A stretch of 64,000 nucleotides of DNA from Bryum argenteum (Eukaryota; Streptophyta; Bryopsida; Bryales; Bryaceae): the NCBI GenBank assembly GCA_037043015.1, contig CM073325.1, forward strand, positions 10,395,001-10,459,000. The letters are read 5' to 3'. The notes below the pieces were generated by a model that was given only the letters and a program-made list of their open reading frames with translations, made no database searches and was not told the origin of the DNA. Shown here piece by piece: positions 25,377 to 37,604 of this stretch. Both the position numbers and the translations under genes were made by a program. Each line of letters begins with the position of its first letter. The first letter of the stretch is position 1.

Positions 25377-25695
25377 CCCCAAGGTGGTGCGGGCTCATCA
25401 AAAATCGACTTGGGCACTTTCGGTAGTCGGTCGTCGTTATACATGCCCCAAGGTGCTACACGCTTGTCCTTCATGCTCCAAGGTGGTGCTTACTTATGAA
25501 AGATCAACTTTGGCTTCTCTGTCGATCGGTTGTCGTTGTACTCGCGAAACGGGGATGCACGCTCGACCTACTCTTCAACTGCATTATCGGCTAGGTCACG
25601 AGCAACTGCTTTTACCACAAAATGTAAGAGACACATGCTCTACACTCCCTTGCTTTTACCAAAAAAGTAAGAGCCACATGCTCTACACTCCCGAC
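25377..25695. repeat. Two local segment duplications
   Basis: A segment starting ccaaggtggtgc and ending near cggt.gtcgtt occurs at about 25380-25440 and again, diverged, at about 25478-25540. Next to it a 42-bp unit starting gcttttacca and ending catgctctacactccc occurs twice in tandem (about 25609-25693). Confidence 0.75.
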
Positions 25696-27040
25696 AAAGT
25701 TCTGATTGCAATATTTCTAGCTATGATCCTACACGCAAGTACATGAGGTGATGTAAATCTTCCAAGCTATGATGGACTGCAATCATAAAAGAACAAGACA
25801 TCAATAACCTAGGTACCATCAAAGTGCTTTTTTAAAAATTTGCTTCAGTTCACTTGATTGTGAGTACTTAGCAAACTTGAAGAAAATGTGCAAGAGTAAC
25901 CTAACCAAAGCTTATGTGAGTAAGGGTTCGATACTACATGAACTCATATACATCTGGATGAAGCCTTGTAAACGACTTGACGTCTCATTTGAAGTGATCT
26001 TTAAATAATAGATTTTTCCAATCAACCTCAATTAAATTTTCAATCAACCTTCTTAATTAGAAAGGAATTATAAAACTTGGGTGTAAAAAAAAGAAAATCA
26101 AATATTATATTCACCTATATAACATTCTTAAGTTTATATTATATACCAAGTAGTACAAAATCCATTATACGTCTCTAGTCGTATATTGTATAGTTTTTAA
26201 AGGTTATAGGCAAATCTTATTTGTTCACAAAAATGACTTTTAGCACTCTACATTATAGTTCAAAGATATGGTTGTATTCAACCTCAGTTCCATTAGAATA
26301 AACTATTCAAAAGAAAGGTTATATGATACGAAGAAAGTGACATCTTAGAAGAGCAATGGATGTAAGTAATGGCATCACAGGTGTCATTTTAGAAACTTGA
26401 ACCAAAAATATTATCAAAATTAGAATTTCTCTGTATCGAATTGACATTTGAAATAATGCCATTTTAACAAAAGTAAGTACCCATATCTACCATAATTGTA
26501 GAGAAAATGTATTTAAGTGCAATATGGCACCAAGAAATGCACTTCCTTCAAGAGCACGTCTTTGGTGAGGCGACTTTTGAGTACCAAGCAACATGCACGA
26601 GAGAAAACTGCAGTTGTGAAGGGACACAACCATTGACACAACGGAGTTGCACGTCTTGGAATTCGCGCACTGGAAGTCGACGACAACAATTTCAAATGTG
26701 ATCAGGAGTAAGAATGTGATCAATACAATACATCGCATCGAATTGGTGATTCAACAACAAAACGAAGCGAATATGCAGTGATCGATGACGAAGAGATTGC
26801 GATGAAGGTGTTCGTCCTGCTTGGCCTGGTGAGTATCCACAACTCGAATCTCTCGCCGAAGTTTGAATGCTGGTCTGCTTACTAGCTTGTTGACAGTGAA
26901 AGGCCAGATTGATATGAATCTCATGTGGTGAAGGTTGGTGGAGGTCTGCCGACTGGCGACTGATCGATCGAGCACAGTACTTCCTCTGGATTGCTCGCAT
27001 CGTCATCCACGACGTCCACGAGCCCCTCCATGTGGAGCCC

Positions 27041-28219
27041 ATGGGCCACACCAAGAAGATCTGTCACCACAACCACCGCCACCCCAAAAGCAGACCCATC
27101 ATCTTCGTCCTCGGTAAGCAATCTCTCCATTCGGCATCCACAGATTCGTCCTCAGTAAGCAATCTCTCCATTCGGCATCCACAGATTCGTCCTCAGTAAG
27201 CAATCTCTCCATATATTGAGCCTTCACATTTGACAAGTTGGAATTCTGATCGACAATGTACGTAGGTGGTCCGGGTTCTGGCAAAGGAACGCAATGCGAC
27301 TTTATAGTGCGAGACTTCGGCTACTTGCACCTCTCATCTGGAGACTTGCTCCGTGACGAAGTGAAGAATGGGACAGAGATTGGGCGTGAGGCCGAGCAAT
27401 TGATGAAGGATGGGAAGCTAGTCCCCGTGGAGATCACTCTCAAACTCATCAACAAGGCGATGAGGGAAAACAGGGGAGCTACAGGATACCTGATCGACGG
27501 ATTTCCACGCGCCGTTGAGCAAGCCCAGCTCTTTGAGGACAAGGTGAGGTACTTTCACAGCTTCAGGCTTATGAGCAAGACCCTGGAGTTGGAACATCCG
27601 CTATTACATATGTCAATTTGACATGTTATGAAATTGGTTGTAATTTTTTCAAGCGCCATATCTCTACCTTTCAAGCGCCATAGATTACAAGAATCATAAG
27701 AACAGTTTCCGCTCACTTTCTATTTAAGGAATGTACCATCTTCCTTTTCCTTTCGCTGTGCCGTTTTGCTTAATAAAAAGCTTGAGCTAGGTCGGGCGAC
27801 CACGGCTGGTGGTGTTCCTGGACTGCCCGAAAGAAGAGATGGAGAAGCGGCTGCTGAAGCGAGGCCAGACCAGCGGCCGCGCGGACGACAACAAAGCCAC
27901 CATCATGAAGCGATTCGATACGTTTTTGAAGGAGTCGATCCCCGTTGTGCAATATTACGCCCAACTACAGCCCGGCCTCGTGGTGAATGTAATCACTCCC
28001 TAACTAGAATCCCATACTATTATCAAAGTACTTGAACATGAAAACCATGGGGCTGAGGAGACTGAGGAGTGGGCATGATCGCAGGTGTCCTCGGTGCCCG
28101 AACCCGAGGAGGTGTACAAGAAAATCTACTGCGCCATTTTGAGCTTTCAAGGCAGGAGTGAAGACGATCCCGTGTGTGTGGCTCTCCACCACGTCGATTT
28201 CTGCGACAGAATTAGCTGA
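27041..28219 (+). CDS. UMP-CMP kinase-like nucleoside monophosphate kinase
   Basis: Transfers phosphate from ATP to pyrimidine monophosphates (by family). Exons 27041-27113, 27266-27543, 27791-27988, 28085-28219 close in phase to 227 aa. Residues 19-35 read PIIFVLGGPGSGKGTQC, the P-loop context typical of UMP-CMP kinases. HLSSGDLLRDEV (NMP-binding), GYLIDGFPR and VVFLDCPKEEMEKRLLKRG follow, with a short LID (GRADDNKATIMKRFD) and a family-like end PVVQYYA. The last exon (PEPEEVYKKIYCAIL) continues about 27 residues past the usual C-terminus, ending in a Cys/His-rich tail not typical of the family. ATG 27041 is the first in-frame ATG; the frame is open upstream to 26918, so an upstream exon is possible. 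Adenylate kinase is the main alternative. Confidence 0.85.
27104..27210 (+). repeat. 41-bp tandem repeat carrying three 5' splice sites
   Basis: The exon 1/intron 1 border of the kinase gene (ttcgtcctcg|gtaagcaatc) is repeated. Donor-like gtaagcaatctctccat occurs at 27114, 27155 and 27196, exactly 41 nt apart, each preceded by ttcgtcctc plus a or g. Units are identical except the upstream-most, which lies partly in coding sequence. Only the first donor keeps the P-loop in frame; use of the second or third adds 41 or 82 nt. Confidence 0.95.
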
Positions 28220-28944
28220 GTTCCAGAAATCCATGAGTAAATTCAAAGGACAAATCTGTAGCATTATCACCGATTTTCCAGGTTGTAGATCGATTACCGA
28301 GCTCAGGGGTCATGACGTTCTTGCTGTTGGACATGCCAATTCAGTCTATGTAACCATGTCCAACGTTCTTGACCCAACTTCTGAGTTCTTGTCCAATGAA
28401 TCCTTCATATCTAAATTTCAGACTTCGGCTTAAATTGCAATTCCAAACCAATCATTCACAATCATCATTGTGCAACCTCAAAACAGATCATCGACAGATA
28501 CATATTTGTGCTCGTATTATGGTTCGACTCAAAGCTGAAGCATATCATAGCCACTAAAATCTTAAATTCAACCCACCCTTCTTCTACAAGGATGGGTTCA
28601 AGGACTAACTATATTAAACTACTGACGAACACAATTCTAAAAAAATGGACTTTGCAATGGGCACATACTGTAGATATCAATGTTCATCAGACTTATTGAC
28701 AATCTTTTGAGAATGCACTAATTCAGAGATGACACAAAGGACTGGAGTGTGTTGAGATCACTCACAAACCTTCTCGCGTCACACTGTGACATCCAGAAAG
28801 CGATGATGAGAGTCCTCTACCTGCACAGACACTACCAAAGAGTCTCTACGCATGTAATGATATCAAAAGTCCATTTCAGAAAAAACATTAAAATTTTCAC
28901 AAAATAATTCCTACACGTCTTCAGGCCAAGTTCTTTCAACCATT
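28220..28944. other. Intergenic between convergent genes, no gene seen
   Basis: Region between the 3' ends of the plus-strand kinase and the minus-strand receptor kinase. Short open frames (for example 28158-28433) show no motif or splice support. It should hold both 3' UTRs. Confidence 0.6.
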
Positions 28945-31450
28945 CTAGCGAGGCTCCAGAACACTGACACTGCTGTTATCTGTCAGGCTATTGTGCGAAA
29001 TGGAGGATCGTACGTTTGAACTATCCCGTACGCTGCTATTTCCTGAGAGAGGAAGTTTGAATCCCATTTCCGCATGATCTCGGGCATCGAACCTGGAGAG
29101 TATTGGGACCACCACCTCACTGCCTCCTGTGAGCATGGACACAACGCTCGTCATGGTGGGTCGCAGCGCTGCCCGCTGCGTGCACAACATAGCTATTTCG
29201 ATCACGCTGATTGCCTCGCCGATGCTGGCGTCGCACCAGCTGATGCTTGGATCTAGCAGGTCGATCAGCTTGGATTCTTCATGAAGCTGCCATGCCTGGC
29301 AAGAAACAGACACATGGTAAGAAGCTCACATTCTCTGTTCGGACTAATATAACTCTAAATTACCACGAGGCGTACCCAATCGAGGAGATAGGCGGCATGG
29401 GGTTGGAGATGGTAGTCAAGGTTTGGACGACCACTGACGAGCTCCAGGGCAACAATGCCAAAGCTGAACACATCTGCTTTCTCTGTCAGCTGACCTCGCA
29501 TTGCGTACTCAGGTGCCAGATAGCCACTGCAAATACCAGCGAAAGGGCGTAAGAAAATGGTTGATTCAACGATTTTGGAAGGGGGAAGAGAGCTGGATAT
29601 GTAAACGCACGCAGTTCCGGCAACACGGGTGCTGACATGAGTGTCACTCTCCGAGAAGATGCGAGCCAAGCCGAAGTCGGCAATTTTCGGGTTGAGATCC
29701 TTGTCCAGGAGGATGTTGCTTGCCTTGATGTCACGATGCACGATTCGTGTTTGGCATCCTTCATGCAAATATGCCAATCCTCGCGCGGTGCCTTCGAGAA
29801 TCTTCATCCTCGTTCTCCAGTCCATGAAGCGCAGCATTGGAGTATCTGCATTGTTCGAAACCGAAGCCCTGAAGTGCCAGATTTCAACCAAACTTTGAAA
29901 GACACGATGAGAAGTGTTACGTACTGAACAAGGCTTGGTAGAGGCTTCTGTTTTCAAGATACTCGTAAACAAGAAGTCGCTCCTCGCCTTTCAGGCAGCA
30001 GCCTTGAAGCTTGACGAGATTACGGTGTTGGACGCTTGTAATAAGAGTAACTTCATTTAAAAACTCAGCATTGCCTTGTTGCGATTTAGCTGATAACTGC
30101 TTCACAGCTACCTCCGTTCCATCCGGAAGCACTCCCTGTTGCAAAACGAAGATGATGACAACGAAGACCTTATCACACTATGGTACTCGAGCATGCGGGG
30201 TATTCCTCAGCACCAGCTATTGATTCTGAGTTCAGCTATTTTCATTATTGTTCTCTAGCGTGACTGGAGGATATTCGAAACCGATTTCACAACCATGTGC
30301 TATGCATCGAGTGCGTTAAGTACCTTAAAGACAGAGCCGAATCCACCCTCCCCCAGCTTGCAGGTCGGATCGAAATTCTTTGTAGCAGCCTTCAGTACAG
30401 TGTATGGAAAGATAGTCGGCTTTCCTTCAATATTCTTAATGTCTACAGCAAAGAAGATTCCATCAGCACTACAGAAGAAAAACCATCACTAATAATTCTT
30501 GACACTCAACCAATGAATCGTTGGTTTTGTGGGGCATTTATGAATTCGCTGCATGCAAGTTGCAATCTCCAAGAGTGAACTCATTACAATGTGTACATCG
30601 ACAAGGAAACAGTTGCCGTCGACTCATCAGATACAACGAACAAGTGACAGTGAGTGTTTCACACTCAGCGGGAATGATGGTGTCACAAACCTCTGCAATG
30701 CTGGACGTACTCATCATTCTGGTAGGTTTTTGAGAAAATCTTCCTTCTCCAGTGCATTAAGGAGAGGCAGACAATAACAGCAACTATAGCGCCGAGGATA
30801 ATGGTGACCAACGTCGCAGTTCGCTTCGTACGTGGACCCTTTTCTGCACATAAGCGGTCATCCCCATAGTTTATATTCAGAAAAAAATGAATTAGAAATA
30901 AAATAAAATCTCACAGACTTGGAGATGTGTTCCACCTGGTGTACAGTAAAATGCAACCGACGTTTGGCTTCGGTTACCAGGAAAGATGTTTCGATGCAAC
31001 CAGACCAAGGTGAGCAGAACACAAAAATCACAAATGTCATCTTTCACATATAACCAGTGAGTGCTTACCATTCTGATGGGGAAACAAATATGTCGGGCAG
31101 AGGGTGCAAAGGTCGGCGGTGAGGTTACACAGCAACGGACGCGCACGGAATCTAGCCGAAGAGTTTCGTCCGAAGCCGTGTTCGAAGAAAGTGACTCTGC
31201 AAAAGCATGCGGGTAAATGCAGCCAGACAGTGTGAACGCTGTCACAACATTCGGCAGAGGGTAGACTTCTGTTGTTGCTCACAAAATCCAGGCATGAGGA
31301 GAGTTCGGAGAAGGCGCTTGTGTTGACACAGGGATCAATACTCAGATTCTCCCCGCGCTTGGTGATGTTTTCCCCGCACGGATAATCTGGCAGGGCCAGA
31401 GCAGTGACCATATGTTGCAATACGATGAAAATCACTAGATGCCACCTCAT
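28945..31450 (-). CDS. Receptor-like kinase with 8-cysteine (LTP-like) ectodomain
   Basis: Probable plasma-membrane receptor Ser/Thr kinase of 533 aa. Exons: 31450-31069, 30843-30691, 30442-30324, 30135-29925, 29845-29611, 29526-29376, 29295-28945, all GT-AG and phase-consistent. A signal peptide ([19 protein letters not shown]) leads into a compact extracellular domain with C, C, CC, CxC, C, C spacing (DPC, SSC, ECC, CFC, LLC, DLC), the 8-cysteine motif of lipid-transfer proteins, plus extra cysteines at each end and several N-glycosylation sequons. A membrane helix (about 138-159, [19 protein letters not shown]) and basic stop-transfer follow. The kinase is complete: [53 protein letters not shown] and the final LRPTM helix. 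It resembles LRR-VIII/DUF26-type kinases, but the ectodomain is neither. The C-terminal tail is Ser/Asn-rich. Confidence 0.88.
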
Positions 31451-33234
31451 TGTCGCTATAACGCTACCTGGTGAAAACACTGTAAGGACGTCCTTAAAAA
31501 CACCAAGACCCTACATACAGCTCAATGAGCTTCTTTCATGAGCTTCCAATCTGGAAAGCTTACCTGCAACAAATCTAATCAGCTTGAGAATCTTGTATGA
31601 CGCCTTCATGATTCAATGTACCCTAACCCTTTAACCCGTCACAGGAAAAAGGACCATATTGAGAAAATCCAACTGTTAGCCCAACTGTAGATTTGAAAGA
31701 CCTCAGCCTACACAGAACAGCGTCTCAGTTTGTGTACGAATTCATATTTCGAGGCTAACCAAGATTCCCAGCGGGCTTCAACGTCAAGGAAAAGGAGCTC
31801 AAATTCCTACAGAGAGCTTCAATCTCCTCCAACAACAACTTCCTCCGTCTCCACGAGTCACACGTCGTCCAGAATCGAAAGAGCGTCGTCTTAAGTATCT
31901 TCTCTATGTCAGTTACGACTACAGATTGTGAAATTGAAGCGCTTATAACATGGAGCTCAATCGGACCAGCAGACTCTGTAAAAGAAGTCCCTATATTCTG
32001 TAAGTGAACATTTATTATGGCTCTCTTCATACTGCTGATGCTCTTTTGCCTCCATTCGCACAGTCAGCTCTGATCAGAACTGAAGCAGCGTAAAAATTTG
32101 CACAAGAACGTAAATCAGCATCGTACTTGATCTCTCAAAAACAGATAGCTTCGCTGTTGCAGAGAACAGTCAGAAACATCCCAACAAATCTCACCGAAGG
32201 AGGTCAATCTCATCAATAGCATACCATCTTGTGGAAACGGGAGAGTTCAGAAAACGGCCTGTCCTCCATACGCTGACAGATCGAGGTCAATTCAGAGTTG
32301 ATGACAAATTCACGCAAAATATCACAACATGAGTACAAAGATACAGTTCAGTTGGGTACAGTTCAGTAGTAATGATTGATAAGCCTATCACGGGTACTGA
32401 TGTCACATTCAACTGTGACATCCACCAACATTTCAGAAGATTTGCAATGCGAAATGTCTGTGTCTCTTCATTCTCCGTACATCCCACACAACTAAACCTT
32501 AAACATAGCCGCCCGCAACTAGTACAACTACAGGCTATCACAAATCTCAGTTTCCCACTGATTTGTCGAATTCCATGAATACTAAGCTGGAGATTAGAAG
32601 CAGCTGACTGGCGTGAGAGAAGAGGGTGAGGAACGTAACACGGGAATGGTGCAATAACCTCCGATCAGTACTTAGCTGTTACCCGCTATCATCGCCATCG
32701 TCCACTTCCGATCCTACGGCTGATGAAGTATCAAACCACAGACACGGGCGCCACCTCTATCGGTACATGCAGCTTGGTTGTTGAATTTAATTTGCTAGCA
32801 GATTCTGTACCAAAAGAGAACACCACGCTCATTCCGTTCCCCAACGATAATCATTTTCAAAACCTTCGGTTCATAAACCCTGTCAACCTCGTGCTCAAGC
32901 ATAACTGTAAGTGGAACAAAGTAAAGTGCTCTAGAGTACTGTAGCATGCATTTGGACGGTACGCCAACTCAGAGTCTACGCTCAGTACGTTGTAAACAAC
33001 ATATACACGTACCAAGGTTGCAGACAAAATATTAAAGAATACATGGATGGAAAAAACAGCAAATTCCAACTGGATGGTTGCAAGAAGAAATGCTTCAGCT
33101 CGTTGCCAGAAAAATGATTTGAACAACAAGGCAAATATTACAGGGACTTCCAACATAAATGGAAGGAAGCAGGAAATCAGGACTCTCAACAATATGATAC
33201 AACGTAACTACCACCCTAGGATTGATGCAATCAC
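31451..33234. other. Upstream region of the receptor kinase and 3' region of the ACT gene
   Basis: No further gene recognised. Upstream of 31450 lies the promoter and leader of the minus-strand kinase. A minus-strand frame at 32030-31755 has no recognisable motif. The part near 33234 is the 3' region of the ACT-domain gene. Confidence 0.5.
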
Positions 33235-35296
33235 TCAATTGGATGCCTTCGAAGAAGAAGACGCTAACTTATAAGCAAGATTAGGCAGGTCAGATATGCT
33301 GATTTCTACACCAAGAGTTGCTTGTAAGGTGTCCAGATTGTTGATGAATGTTGCTGTAGATAATCCCACCGGCATTGCAATTACTCCTTCCATCATGAAA
33401 AGGGTACCACTCCCAGCTGGTGCCTGAATTTAGAAGGAGGAGATTATTCTTAGGCGGAAATCAAGAAAACTGTAGAAGAGGCAAGCGAAAATAATGAAAC
33501 AACACGAACCTCCTGGGTATAAGTTTCAAGACTCTCGATGTTGATACCATATGATGATAGATACTCAGTCAAGTTGTAAACGAGACCTGCACCAACTCAG
33601 ATTGATAGCCACCTTAAACAACCGCACGTTCAGACCAAAAAAATAGCACAATGTAAGGAGCAAATAGACCATTTTCAAAACTTTCTATTTGCTAAACTGT
33701 CACCCTTTCAAAGAGTCCAGTGGAAAACCACCGAAGATAACAAGTACTTGTAATAGTCTAGACACTGACGTGATGGAACGATATCAGCATACAATTCGTG
33801 CCAAAACTCAAGGTCAGATGAAGAAGCGTACACTGCTCTATGTAGGTGACCATACTGACCGATTACACGTGAAAATGTATGGGCATCACCATCATGCGAC
33901 CCGCTGATTAGCCACCTTTGAGATCCAAAACTAATTTGGTACCTGCGATAAAGCTTTCTATCAATTGAGATACGTACCAGGATTATCAACACCACGCAGA
34001 ACAATCTTCCGAAACTTGTGTACCGGGCGTGTTTGTTTCAAACGATCATCAGATGTCCATCTTGTATTGACCTGCAGAGAATTTCAAGTGAAGCTTCAGA
34101 ACCAAATTCAGTACACGAAAAACGGTTGAAGCATTCAACTCAAGAACTCTTCAGGTGGCAACGCAGACCTGAAGACCTTCAATTTGCAGAAGAGAGTTTC
34201 GCAATTGCTCGGCTTTCCTTGTCGTTCTGTACAAACCTGTCCATGCCTTTTAAGCTAATTCTATTTCACGAAAATCTGAACCTAGAATAACAAGTTCAGT
34301 AAATGAAGATGCATCTATCAATCTGTGCAAGCAGTTAACAGAACACAAGACCAATTCCCGAATATCGCCCTTGAATAACCTCGCGTCCTAAAGTACTTAG
34401 GTTACCCTAACACCTTACAAATACTATCAGCCTCTAACTCAGTGAATTCTAGCTCGAAAAGCAGTATATTAGAAAAACTCTTACTCGACTGCAGTTAAGC
34501 ACACAAGATTGAAGACGTTACTGAACTAAACTTCGAAAAAGGAGAACATCTCGAAAAGCAGAATTATCGAAAAACAAACGCCTCATATTCGACTCTATTC
34601 TACGCATTCTACTGAACTAATAATCGCCAAAAGGAAAACATAATGAACTTCGAATTGCATTACCACCGAAAAACAGACAACTCTTCTTCGACTCTGTTTT
34701 GCGCTCACAAGATCGGAGTTGCTAAACTAACAATCGGAAAAAACGAGCATTCTCAAATTCAAAGATTTGCCATGATAAACATTTCAGAACTTCGGAATGC
34801 AGTGTTATCGAAAATTCTCATTCGAATCTATTTTACGCACACAAAGATTGAAGAAGTTACTGTACTAACGATCAAAAAAAAAAAACCTTACGAATTTCAA
34901 TCAATCGACATCGCGGTATCGGACTTACGTAACGTCGAAGGAGACAAGCATCAAAACGGAGAACTCGCCAACTAATCTGGACATCCGGCTGATTTCCACA
35001 TTGCCACCGCAATCCAGCACGCGCTTGCTCAACCGTGCCACAATGCCGGGACGGTCAGGCCCTGATGCCGTCACCACCAAATTCTGAAGCCCTGCACCCG
35101 CATCCAAGGCTACATGTAAATACTAATTTGAAAATTGCCGCGCGCGCGCCATTCGAGCTTGAGTTTCAATGAAGGTACCAGGAAGCGCGTCCTCCTGAGG
35201 GGAAGGCAGATTGCTGAAAGGCAAAAGACGACGGAAGGACGACGGAGTAGAGGAGCTCCGCCATGGCTCCGGAAGAGCTCGCCTGAGCTGCATCAT
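33235..35296 (-). CDS. Organellar protein with two ACT domains
   Basis: Six exons, 35296-35179, 35109-34929, 34226-34169, 34071-33978, 33586-33510, 33423-33235, join in phase to 238 aa. Residues 1-38 ([15 protein letters not shown]...) are Arg/Ser-rich and lack acids until the end, as in mitochondrial or plastid presequences. ACT domain 1 covers about 43-125 ([20 protein letters not shown], then [20 protein letters not shown]); ACT domain 2 about 135-220 ([20 protein letters not shown], then [20 protein letters not shown]). The paired arrangement resembles the bacterial GcvR family and plant ACT-only proteins thought to sense amino acids. No catalytic domain is attached. Ligand and target are unknown. 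Exon 3 start was set by phase (acceptor before aacgacaagg); the nearer upstream acceptor leads to a stop. Confidence 0.85.
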
Positions 35297-36369
35297 TTTT
35301 TCGCAATTGAATTTTCTTTGCAACGATAATGGACTTTAGGGCTTCTAGGACTCTTTGGGAACACGTTCCCACTTAGTTGCTGCGAAATGTGACTGATTGC
35401 CTTAAAGGCCTTTGAGCACCTCATGAAGATTCCGCCTGTAAAATGCCATAATAGTGGAAGAATCTGAATACAAGTAGCTTGAATGTGAAATTTCTTTCTG
35501 GAAAATCCGAGTAAGGGGATTATTTGGGAAGAAATTTGCATCACAACGTATGTGACAATCTGGTATGTACGAAACCTAATCACGATGAAGAGATTTGTAC
35601 ACGATCACCGGCAAGGTCGTGATCGTGGACCTTACTTGCAATTTCGAGAGGAAACCTGTGGAGTTCATTTCACAACATTCTCCTGCAGAACTGCATCCCT
35701 TCCTTTACATCTTTCTCCATAGCATCGTGTTACGAAGCATCCATTTCCAGGTGCCAATTGTCTGTCGGCATTCAGACAGGTTTTATTGCGCTGACGGTTT
35801 GGACTTTCTCATCACAGACTCTTTCGATGTGTCCCTTCATCGCCGCTGACGACAGTGCCCATGTCCAGCGACCTGTATCACGTGCAAAACGAGGTTACTT
35901 GCAATAGTGACTTCTGGCACCTTAAAATCTGTGCCACATGGGCCTAATCCGGGGGTTACTGCATGGACATTCTTGGGCGACACTCAGTCGTGGTGAGGAA
36001 AGGCAGACATTAAGTGGTGCTCAAGTTTCTGGTTTAGCAGCCCTGAGTGAGAGAATTTGTATATAGTCGACTCGTAAACAGAGAACAGAATATCTTGCCA
36101 CATTTCGCTCCGACGCATCAAGCTTCAGTGCTATTGAATTTTCTTGATCGGTACATTCTCACTCTAACTTCTCGTGTCTCATGGTCTTCTGCTCGTGGAT
36201 GCATTATATGAATTGGCCAAGATTTCGTTATGTGTCATCGCACGTAGTTTGAGGATCGAAGCAACGAGCCTGAGGATTGCATGTGATCTGCTCGCGTGAT
36301 GCATCCATAATTTGTTTTTTGATAGAAGAGCATCCTACATTCTTTCTTTCTGTACAAAATGCAGGCGCG
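35297..36369. other. Divergent promoter region (ACT gene / methyltransferase)
   Basis: About 1.07 kb between two head-to-head genes. No coding signal. It should contain both promoters; no single motif stands out. Confidence 0.6.
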
Positions 36370-37276
36370 ATGGCGAAGGAGACTGACGATCTGTTCACCA
36401 AGCAAGCCGAAGTGTACAAAAAGGCGCGGCCGCACTGCCCCGAGGAGTTGTTGACCTACTTGGCATCGCTGACATCCTCACACGAACTGGCTTGGGATGT
36501 TGGCACCGGCAATGGCCAGGCTGCCGCCGCGGTAATACGCACCTACATCTCGCATTTCGCACTCTCTTAACTATTCCATAGTCCATTAATGGTTAGTTAC
36601 GCTGCTAATATGCACGATTCTGTGTTTGATATAATTCATATCATTGTTTGAGCAGATCTGCAAGCATTACAAGAGAGTGATCGCAACGGATGTGGCAGAG
36701 GAGCAGCTGAAGTACGCAGAGCAGAGGCCCAACATCACATACACGGCGACACCAACAGCACTTTCAGAGAAGGATCTCAGACGCATCATAGGTCCAGAGG
36801 GCTCAGTGGACTTGGTGTTGATAGTGGAGGCTTTGCACTGGTTCGACTTGGACCAGTTCTACAGCAACGTGAAGTACTTGCTTCGGAAGCCAGGAGGAGT
36901 GATCGCCGCAACAGTGTACCATCCTAAGCCCCGAGTGGAATCTAAAGTCGACAAAGTGCTCGATGACTTCTTCGCCACCATTGAGCATTACTGGGCTCCC
37001 CAAGTCGCCCAGTATGTATGTACCGGCTACAAGGGTCTGCCGTTTCCGTTCAAGCAGGAACTTGGACCTCCCCCGCCGTTCGAGGCAAAAGTGGAATCCA
37101 ATCTTGCTGAGTTTCTGGATTACCTCAAGTCATGGTCGGCCGTGCAGACTGCCCTTGATAAAGGAGAGAATCCCCTTGATGAGCGCTGGCAGAAGCTGTT
37201 CGCTGACGCGTGGGGTGCTCCGGAGACTGTTCGTTGCGCGAAGTGGCCCTTGACACTGCTTCTAGGCACTGTGTGA
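36370..37276 (+). CDS. SAM-dependent methyltransferase (class I, crg1-like)
   Basis: Two exons (36370-36531 and 36656-37276) joined in phase 0 give 260 aa. It begins MAKETDDLFTKQAEVYKKAR, then LAWDVGTGNGQAA (SAM-binding motif I, about 42-54), VIATDVAEEQL (motif II acidic loop), VDLVLIVEALHWFD (motif IV) and LRKPGGVIAATVY (motif VI). This combination, especially EALHWFDLDQFY, is that of the plant and fungal family of small cytosolic methyltransferases related to trans-aconitate methyltransferase. The C-terminal third is alpha-helical, with no extra domain. The substrate cannot be told from sequence. It is convergent with the gene at 37605-40040. Confidence 0.88.
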
Positions 37277-37604
37277 AGTCCATGCCGATGATTTCATACT
37301 TTCAATGTGTAGCGGTGAAGCTCATTTTTCATATTTTCACTTGAATATATCCCGGCTTTCTTTTCATTCTGCTCAAGTCCTTGCACAACCCAGATGTGAC
37401 GATATTCCTCCGTATGATACGATTCTGTACAGAACTCTTGATGTGATACAATGGAAGATTTATGCTTGCGTTCATGTCAACAATCCACCAGAGCGATGGA
37501 TGATCAACTGTACAAAAACTCATGATTTTACAAGCTTTCTCGCTCTGTCCACTTATCTCTGAAGAAAATATTGGTGTTCAGGATTTCTTCTTAAGGAAGT
37601 CATA
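37277..37604. other. Short intergenic gap between convergent genes
   Basis: 328 bases between the stop codons of two convergent genes. Nothing beyond expected 3' UTR sequence is visible. Confidence 0.6.

Larger units (their letters stand above)
22100..27040. other. Gene-poor AT-rich region
   Basis: It starts with the NBR1 3' region. No recognisable gene follows for almost 5 kb. It holds the 29-bp satellite (22945-23327), a 35-nt poly-T run (24202-24236) and two local duplications near 25.4-25.7 kb. The last 100 bases before 27041 are an open leader of the kinase gene without an in-frame ATG. Confidence 0.6.
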
